The notes beneath the pieces were generated by a model that was given only the letters and a program-made list of their open reading frames with translations, had not been told where the DNA came from and made no database searches. Of a stretch of DNA of 11,993 nucleotides, positions 7,307-11,993 are shown piece after piece. Position numbers and translations under genes: made by a program. The stretch's first letter is position 1; each line of letters opens with the position of its first letter. The stretch lies in NCBI GenBank assembly GCA_022447885.1, contig JAKUTA010000020.1, forward strand, positions 1 to 11,993, in the 5' to 3' direction. This DNA is from Candidatus Poseidoniales archaeon. GTDB taxonomy: Archaea; Thermoplasmatota; Poseidoniia; Poseidoniales; Thalassarchaeaceae.

Positions 7307-9976
7307 TCAGAACGAGAACAGGGTGGCTTGGCGGTTGCCTTTGAGCAGGTCGTCCGCGCTCCAGCCGAACGCCTCGCTGATCCTCCCCAGCGCGGTGGCG
7401 ATGCGTTTGGCGTAGAACTCCGGGTCGTAGTCCGTCTGCTCGACGCCGGTCTCTTCCTGCATCCAGGCCTCGATCGTCATGGGACTCTTCTTCCCGTCGG
7501 TGACCAGCCAGCCGACCTTCATTCCCGGTGTGAAGTTCAAGCCGGCGGCGATCCTCTGCTTGGCGGCGCGCACGAACGGGAGGCCGTCGGGATTGGTGTA
7601 GACGCGGGTGAAGTCGATGCTGCCATCCGCGTTGACTCGACCTTTGCAGGACCTGCTGATCACCAGGTCCGCAGGATCGACCTCGCGGGCGCGCACTCGC
7701 CCGATGAGTTTCAGGATGTGCTGAACCGCCTCATTCGATTCGCCATCGAGGATCAGTTCGAACATCTCGGTCATCACATCGGTGAGCAGGTTGAACGAAT
7801 CGGACCTCCTGACCTCGTAGCCGCGCACGAGCATCTCGCTCCGCGGCCACACCTTGCGGCCGACGTAGCGCTTCTTGGCGCCGTGGCTGAAGAACACCGA
7901 CAGACCGGCCTCGAACTCCAGTTCAGCACCTTCCACGCTGTACTTCTCAGCGAGTTCCTGACCGAATCCGATCAGTTCCGCACACGTCCGCTCCCACGCT
8001 TCCCGGTCGGCGCCCTCATCCGGCTCGACCGTGGGTGCTGACTCCGCTATCGGTGCGCTCACGAACACGGAATCTGTATCTGAGTAGACGACCGGGTGTC
8101 CTTCATCCTCGAGTTGCCCGATGATCTGCTTGATGTTCGAGCGCGCCCAGGCGGTGATGCTGGCACCGAGCTGCGGGTGGGTGAAGCGGTAGAAGTTCGA
8201 GGCGAACACGCCGTAGAACGAATTCATCAGGATCTTGACGGCGAACTGCATCTGGTCGTGGAACATCTCGGCTGACTCGTCTCCACTCTCTTGTGCATCG
8301 GCGAGCGCACGCTTGTGGATGGCCCGTTGTTCCATCAGGTGTTCCAGCAGTTGGGGAACGAGGCCGCGGCGGGAGGTGGCTGGGAGGAAGGAGGCGCCGA
8401 AGGGGGATTCGTGAATGCCCTCGGGAATCACCTCGTCGGGGCGCTTGCGCTCATCGATGCGGGTGGTGTAGCAGACGTTGTTGCTGATCATGATCGACGG
8501 GTACATCGACTTGAAGTCGAGCACGGCGACCCACGGTTGCAGGCCCGCTTCCACCTCGTGGACGTAGCCTCCCTCGATCTGCTTGCTCTTCCCACCCCTG
8601 TGGGTCCTGGGCACGGCCACTCCCTCACGGTCGGCCAAGCGGATGACCAGGCTGTCGATCCACTGGCTCGTCGTACCCGCGGTCGCCACCTCCAACGGAA
8701 CTCGCGCCACCGCCGCCAACGCCTCCTTGCGCTCGACGGCGTGGATGTGACCGAGGATCTCCAGCGGCAGGATGGCGTCACGCAGGCAGTATTCCAGCAC
8801 CAGGTCCGGATCCTTCGCCCACTCCTCGTCCATCTTGGACGCATCGACGTCGAGCTTGTGCAGGTCGTCGCGCTCGGGCCAGAGCAACTCGGCCACGAAG
8901 CGCAGCGTCTCCCGCTGCGGCCTGAGCGTCATCCGCGCCTGCCACCAGGCGTCGAGCACGCAACGGCCGTGCAGGCGCCATGTGCGCCGGGCGCTGTCCC
9001 TCTTCGGCAGCAGGCGTCCGCCGTCCGCGTCGAGAAGGGGAACTCGCCCCCAGCCGAACAATTCGGCTGCTGATTGGATGTCCGTGCCACGTGCGAGCGC
9101 CTTCATCCGCGATTCGATGCGCGGCAGGTCGAAGTTATCGATGTTGTAGCCGGTGATGATGTCCGGATCGGATTCGCGCACCAGACGGGTCAACCCTTCG
9201 AGGATCTCACGCTCGCTGCCGCGGAATGTGTGCTCGGTGCGCTCGTCTCCCCTCTGCACCACGGCCGCCGCGCACAGGATGGTCTCCTCGGCGATCGATG
9301 TCTCCAAGTCGAACGAGAACAACACGAACGGTGTCAGGAACGCCTCGCATCGGGTGATCTGGGCCAGGTTGCAACTGACGATCAGGTCCACCGGGTAGAG
9401 CCCCTCACCTCCAGACTCGCGGACGCGCTCAGCCGATTCCGTTCTGGCCTCATCTCCCCGATGAGTGTCTGGCAGAGTGGCCAACAATTCCTCAGGTGCA
9501 TTGTCTGAAGCCCACAGCACCTCGGCATCGGCACGGATGTGCGGGCCGACATCGTTGTCGTAGAACAGCCGGTTGACGAACACTATGTCCGCACTGGTCG
9601 TCTCCCAGTCAGCCTCCAGTTTCTCGCGCACACGCGGTCCGGTGGTCATCGCCCACGGCTGGGTGATCTCCACTCGCCAATGGGGCTTGGTCCCGAGTTC
9701 GGTCCACTTCTCCTGTGGCTCGTGAACGCGTGTCACGCCGTTCGTCTGACGTACCCGCTCGAGTCGTTGCTCGATGTCCTCCGGGAGTTCGACTGTCGGC
9801 CGTCCGGGGACGGCTATCTCCAGGTAAGGTCGCATCCCATGGACCAGCAGCAGCACCGAGTGACCTTCACGAGCGCGGCACCAGAGTTCGACAACCGTCT
9901 CAGGTCCATCTTCGCCGGAGCGTGATCGATAACTGCCCTGCACGACGCAGCATTCGACGTTCGCCCGCACCGCCAT
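7307..9976 (-). CDS. polB: Family B replicative DNA polymerase (PolB)
   Basis: From the ATG at 9976 this is an 889-residue archaeal family B DNA polymerase with 3'-5' exonuclease. All catalytic motifs are intact. Exo I is FDLET (Asp223, Glu225), Exo II YNIDNFD (Asp283), and Exo III YCLRD (Tyr396, Asp400). Polymerase region A is DFKSMYPSI (487-495), region B KILMNSFYG (581-589), region C YSDTDS (631-636), and KKRY 701-704. No intein interrupts these motifs. The last seven residues, QATLFSF, form a PCNA-interacting peptide (Q-x-x-L-x-x-F). The frame is open back to a TTG at 10072 (32 more residues). I prefer 9976 because AGGTG lies six bases before it and the first beta strand begins just after it, as in other archaeal PolBs. 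The TTG has no ribosome-binding site. The gene diverges from ilvE and is followed by the lipoprotein gene. Confidence 0.96.
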   Translation of the reverse strand: MAVRANVECCVVQGSYRSRSGEDGPETVVELWCRAREGHSVLLLVHGMRPYLEIAVPGRPTVELPEDIEQRLERVRQTNGVTRVHEPQEKWTELGTKPHWRVEITQPWAMTTGPRVREKLEADWETTSADIVFVNRLFYDNDVGPHIRADAEVLWASDNAPEELLATLPDTHRGDEARTESAERVRESGGEGLYPVDLIVSCNLAQITRCEAFLTPFVLFSFDLETSIAEETILCAAAVVQRGDERTEHTFRGSEREILEGLTRLVRESDPDIITGYNIDNFDLPRIESRMKALARGTDIQSAAELFGWGRVPLLDADGGRLLPKRDSARRTWRLHGRCVLDAWWQARMTLRPQRETLRFVAELLWPERDDLHKLDVDASKMDEEWAKDPDLVLEYCLRDAILPLEILGHIHAVERKEALAAVARVPLEVATAGTTSQWIDSLVIRLADREGVAVPRTHRGGKSKQIEGGYVHEVEAGLQPWVAVLDFKSMYPSIMISNNVCYTTRIDERKRPDEVIPEGIHESPFGASFLPATSRRGLVPQLLEHLMEQRAIHKRALADAQESGDESAEMFHDQMQFAVKILMNSFYGVFASNFYRFTHPQLGASITAWARSNIKQIIGQLEDEGHPVVYSDTDSVFVSAPIAESAPTVEPDEGADREAWERTCAELIGFGQELAEKYSVEGAELEFEAGLSVFFSHGAKKRYVGRKVWPRSEMLVRGYEVRRSDSFNLLTDVMTEMFELILDGESNEAVQHILKLIGRVRAREVDPADLVISRSCKGRVNADGSIDFTRVYTNPDGLPFVRAAKQRIAAGLNFTPGMKVGWLVTDGKKSPMTIEAWMQEETGVEQTDYDPEFYAKRIATALGRISEAFGWSADDLLKGNRQATLFSF

Positions 9977-10072
9977 TCCTGCCACCTTCGGCGCGCCCGT
10001 CTCAAAGACCCCACGGACGGTGAACGGAGGTTCGTCGTTCCGGAAATCAGGGTGGATGTGCGCGCGGCGCAA

Positions 10073-10085
10073 CGGTTGATAACCG
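10073..10085. repeat. Inverted repeat 1 of 3 (CGGTT-GAT-AACCG)
   Basis: Five-base perfect arms flank a three-base spacer. It directly abuts the alternative polB TTG codon at 10072 and is immediately followed by the second inverted repeat. The spacing suits a dimeric regulator's operator, but the arms are short. Confidence 0.4.
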
Positions 10086-10101
10086 AGTGATGCCCATCAC
10101 T
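10086..10101. repeat. Inverted repeat 2 of 3 (AGTGATG-CC-CATCACT)
   Basis: Seven-base perfect arms flank a two-base spacer, giving a 16 bp symmetrical site. This is the strongest of the three and a good candidate operator for a dimeric helix-turn-helix regulator acting on ilvE-upp, polB or both. It lies 49 bp before the ilvE start. No regulator gene is visible nearby. Confidence 0.5.
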
Positions 10102-10115
10102 ATCCGTCCGCTGTA

Positions 10116-10128
10116 TCGCTGACAGCGA
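10116..10128. repeat. Inverted repeat 3 of 3 (TCGCT-GAC-AGCGA)
   Basis: Five-base perfect arms flank a three-base spacer, about 22 bp before the ilvE ATG. This is where the core promoter or initiation site would lie, so a bound protein could block transcription. Its sequence differs from the other two repeats, which argues against three copies of one operator. Confidence 0.4.
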
Positions 10129-10149
10129 CGGTCTGCGGGATGTGCGCCC

Positions 10150-11196
10150 ATGTCAGAAGAGGAGACCGGAATCGACTGGGATTCGCTCACGTTCAGTTTC
10201 ACCCCTACCGACATGATGTATGTCGCCACCTGCAAACTAGGGGATGATTGGCAGCCGGGAGAGCTGCAGCCGTTCTCCGATATCAGCATCTCACCGGCGG
10301 CTGGCGTGCTCAATTACGGACAGGGGATCTTCGAGGGGATGAAGGCGCTGCGCAGCGTGAATGGAGGGATAGTCCTCTTCCGACCAGAGCGGAACGCCGA
10401 ACGTTTCCAGAACGGAGCGGAACGGCTGGGCATGCCGCCGGTTCCGACGAGCATGTTCCTCGATGCGATCGAAGCGGCGGTCGGCAGCAACGCCAGATGG
10501 GTTCCACCAACGGGGCGCGGGGCGCTCTACGTGCGGCCGGTGCTGTGGGGCACGGGAGCGATTCTCGGGGTGGCTCCGTCGCCGGAATACACCTTCATCG
10601 TCTACGTCTGCCCTGTCGGGCCGTACTTCAAAGGGGGAATGCACCCGATCTCGCTCAAGGTCTCTGACGAGTTCCACCGCGCCTCTCCCGGTGGCTCAGG
10701 AGGGATCAAGGCGATCGGAAACTACGCGCCGGGAATGATGCCCAGCAAGGGGGCGAAAAACGAAGGATTCGCCGAGATCATCTACCTCGATTCCACCGAA
10801 CACCGCTATATCGAGGAGGTCGGTGCTGCCAATTTCTTCTGTGTCAAGGATGGAGTGATCCACACACCGATGCTCACCGGGACGATCCTGCCAGGGATCA
10901 CACGAGCGAGCATCATCGATCTCGCCCGCGCCCGCGGCTACGAGGTCATCGAGCGCAAGGTCCCGATCAGCGAGGTGCTCGAGGCCGACGAGGCCTTCTG
11001 CGCCGGAACCGCCGCCGTCATCTCGCCCATCGGCACCATCTGCCACGGAGATGTGTGCACCATCTACTGCAACAACGAACTCGGCCCGGTGACGAAGGAG
11101 TTGTACGACGCGCTCACCGACATCCAATTGCAGGCCGCACCTGACGAGTTCGGATGGGTGCGCGCTGTTCCGGTATCCGAAATATCCGCGGAGTGA
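10150..11196 (+). CDS. ilvE: Branched-chain amino acid aminotransferase
   Basis: This 348-residue fold-type IV PLP enzyme swaps the amino group between glutamate and the 2-keto acids of leucine, isoleucine and valine. The family signature is clear: LNYGQGIFEGMKALR at 54-68, RPERNAERF at 78-86, and the PLP lysine at 187 in GGIKAIGNYAPGM. IEEVGAANFF follows at 221-230, with the PLP-side glutamate, then the phosphate-binding TGTILPGITR at 243-252 and CAGTAAVISPIG near 284-295. FEGMKALR and GNYAPGM resemble the eukaryotic/actinobacterial subgroup (BCAT group II) more than short E. coli-type IlvE; this is a judgement by eye. Length is normal for that subgroup. No strong ribosome-binding site precedes the ATG, so the transcript may be leaderless or have a short leader. 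upp follows after 5 bp, and three inverted repeats lie upstream. Confidence 0.95.
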   Translation: MSEEETGIDWDSLTFSFTPTDMMYVATCKLGDDWQPGELQPFSDISISPAAGVLNYGQGIFEGMKALRSVNGGIVLFRPERNAERFQNGAERLGMPPVPTSMFLDAIEAAVGSNARWVPPTGRGALYVRPVLWGTGAILGVAPSPEYTFIVYVCPVGPYFKGGMHPISLKVSDEFHRASPGGSGGIKAIGNYAPGMMPSKGAKNEGFAEIIYLDSTEHRYIEEVGAANFFCVKDGVIHTPMLTGTILPGITRASIIDLARARGYEVIERKVPISEVLEADEAFCAGTAAVISPIGTICHGDVCTIYCNNELGPVTKELYDALTDIQLQAAPDEFGWVRAVPVSEISAE

Positions 11197-11201
11197 GCCA
11201 G

Positions 11202-11822
11202 ATGACGCTGCACGTCTGCACCCACCCCATCGTCGAGCACAAACTCACGCGCCTCCGGGACGAGGACAGCCCGCCGGCGCTGTTCCGGCACCTCACCAGC
11301 GAGATCACGCAGGTGCTCATCGTCGAGGCGACCGCCGACCTCGAGACGATTCCCGAGATCCGCCGGACTCCGCTCGCCGACTTCGACGGGGCGCGGCTGG
11401 CCGACCGCATAGGGCTGGTTCCCATCCTGCGCGCCGGCCTGGGGATGGTCGAGGCGGCGCAGAACCTCATCCCGACCTCACGCGTGCTGCACATCGGGCT
11501 GTTCCGCGACGAGGACACGCTCGAGCCGGTCTACTACTACGACAAACTCCCCGAACCGCCCAATATCGACCTGGCACTGGTGCTCGACCCGATGCTCGCC
11601 ACCGGCGGCTCGGCCATCGCCGCCATCTCTCGCCTCAAGGAGACGGGCATCGAGCGCATCCGCTTCATCGGACTGATCGCCGCGCCCGAAGGCGTGCAAG
11701 CGCTGGAAGAGGCGCACCCGGACGTCGACATCTGGCTCGCCTCGCTCGACGACCACCTCAACGAGGTGGGCTACATCGTTCCCGGCTTGGGCGATGCCGG
11801 TGACCGCATCATGGACACCTGA
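11202..11822 (+). CDS. upp: Uracil phosphoribosyltransferase
   Basis: This 206-residue enzyme joins uracil and PRPP to make UMP in pyrimidine salvage. It starts MTLHVCTHPIVEHKLTRLRD, typical of Upp. It has LVPILRAGLGM at 72-82, the PRPP-binding DPMLATGGSA loop at 129-138, and the C-terminal uracil-binding YIVPGLGDAGDR at 191-202. Length is normal (about 208). The frame is open upstream to an ATG at 11154, but that would overlap ilvE by 43 bases and add residues unlike the family. The ATG at 11202 is six bases after GGAGTGA, a sequence formed by the end of ilvE, so it is chosen. The 5 bp gap and the ribosome-binding site inside the ilvE stop region suggest one transcript with translational coupling. 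Confidence 0.96.
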   Translation: MTLHVCTHPIVEHKLTRLRDEDSPPALFRHLTSEITQVLIVEATADLETIPEIRRTPLADFDGARLADRIGLVPILRAGLGMVEAAQNLIPTSRVLHIGLFRDEDTLEPVYYYDKLPEPPNIDLALVLDPMLATGGSAIAAISRLKETGIERIRFIGLIAAPEGVQALEEAHPDVDIWLASLDDHLNEVGYIVPGLGDAGDRIMDT

Positions 11823-11836
11823 ACTTCGGACGGTCG

Positions 11837-11850
11837 CTGGGTCGACCCAG
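11837..11850. repeat. 14 bp perfect palindrome between convergent genes
   Basis: CTGGGTCGACCCAG is fully self-complementary and lies in the 51 bp between the upp stop and the stop of the convergent zinc-ribbon gene. As RNA it could fold as a five-base stem with a UCGA loop in either direction. That would suit a shared stop structure, although no U-run follows. It could equally be a protein-binding site or chance. Confidence 0.35.
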
Positions 11851-11873
11851 ACTTACTGCGGAATCATGGTGCA

Positions 11874-11993
11874 TTACCGAGCAACATAGACCTGCACGCC
11901 GCAACGTGGGCAATGCTCCTGCTTCAAGAAGCCGCGCAGGTTTGCGCATTCGGGGCACCCTGACCACCCGCACCTCTGCACTCTCTCATCGGT
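11874..11993 (-). CDS. C-terminal end of a zinc-ribbon protein (partial)
   Basis: On the minus strand, 39 codons run from the window edge to a TAA at 11874-11876. The peptide has CGWSGCPEC followed by CPRCGVQVYVAR at the very end, giving two CxxC knuckles (CPEC and CPRC) 11 residues apart and an extra Cys five residues before the first. This is typical of a zinc ribbon, with aromatic/basic residues after the second knuckle. The N-terminal part lies outside the window. A GTG five codons into the visible part could start a 35-residue protein, but no ribosome-binding site supports it. The family is not recognised. It could be the zinc tail of a larger enzyme or nucleic-acid-binding protein, or one of the small zinc-ribbon proteins common in archaea. 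Confidence 0.7.
   Translation of the reverse strand, partial: TDERVQRCGWSGCPECANLRGFLKQEHCPRCGVQVYVAR

Larger units (their letters stand above)
9977..10149. promoter_or_regulatory. Divergent polB / ilvE regulatory region
   Basis: This 173 bp stretch separates the preferred polB start (9976) from the ilvE start (10150). The half nearest ilvE (10073-10128) contains three inverted repeats in a row, listed separately. Possible TATA-like sequences are TGTATCG at 10112-10118 for ilvE, and minus-strand patches near 10077-10082 or 10099-10106 for polB. All are weak. The part from 9977 to 10072 is open in the polB frame and would be coding if the TTG at 10072 is used. Confidence 0.5.

Noticed and set aside
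7304..8041. 245-codon plus-strand open frame opposite polB
   Set aside because: It lies antisense to conserved PolB sequence and its peptide is low-complexity Arg/Asp/His-rich, typical of shadow frames.
8291..9073. 260-codon plus-strand open frame opposite the polB exonuclease/palm region
   Set aside because: Antisense to the conserved polymerase motifs, with no domain or ribosome-binding site; a shadow frame.
11154..11201. Longer upp start at ATG 11154
   Set aside because: It would overlap ilvE by 43 bases, adds residues unlike the Upp family, and the ATG at 11202 has its own ribosome-binding site.
1..11993. tRNA, rRNA, CRISPR array, insertion sequence or intein
   Set aside because: No tandem repeat-spacer pattern, transposase motif, terminal inverted repeats or cloverleaf-like segment was noticed by eye, and the polymerase motifs are uninterrupted. 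A covariance-model scan was not possible here.

Overview
The window is almost certainly archaeal chromosomal DNA. It encodes an archaeal/eukaryotic-type translation factor EF-1A, an archaeal uS10, a family B DNA polymerase ending in a PCNA-binding peptide, and a protein laid out like the replication factor GINS (Gins51). The DNA is GC-rich and several starts carry Shine-Dalgarno sequences. It also holds a giant N-glycosylation-rich secreted protein and a PKD-domain lipoprotein. This mix fits Thermoplasmatota/Euryarchaeota such as marine group II (Poseidoniales). That placement is inference from gene content; no rRNA is present to confirm it.

Layout. Positions 1-3225 (minus) are one uninterrupted reading frame for a secreted multi-domain surface protein of at least 1,075 residues, whose C-terminus lies beyond the left edge. 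A 141 bp divergent spacer separates it from a plus-strand GINS-like gene (3367-4308). That gene converges, with only 6 bp between stop codons, on the minus-strand pair EF-1A then uS10 (5976 to 4315). Upstream of EF-1A are a candidate promoter and a small GC hairpin, then a PKD lipoprotein (6089-7252) and the family B DNA polymerase (7307-9976), all on the minus strand. A 173 bp divergent regulatory region (9977-10149) contains three consecutive inverted repeats. It separates polB from a plus-strand pair: a branched-chain aminotransferase (10150-11196) and, 5 bp later, uracil phosphoribosyltransferase (11202-11822). The right edge carries the last 39 codons of a minus-strand zinc-ribbon protein (11874-11993), convergent with upp.

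How the genes relate. The window mixes information processing (GINS-like, PolB, EF-1A, uS10), basic metabolism (IlvE, Upp) and exported proteins (surface protein, lipoprotein). EF-1A and uS10 are a conserved archaeal pair. IlvE and Upp look co-transcribed and possibly translationally coupled. PolB and the GINS-like protein would both act at the replication fork but are not in one operon. No mobile element, CRISPR array, tRNA or rRNA was seen, and nothing here clearly amounts to a new multi-gene system. The least ordinary items are the unassigned surface protein, the divergent GINS-like protein with its acidic linker, the triple inverted repeat between polB and ilvE, and the truncated zinc-ribbon gene.
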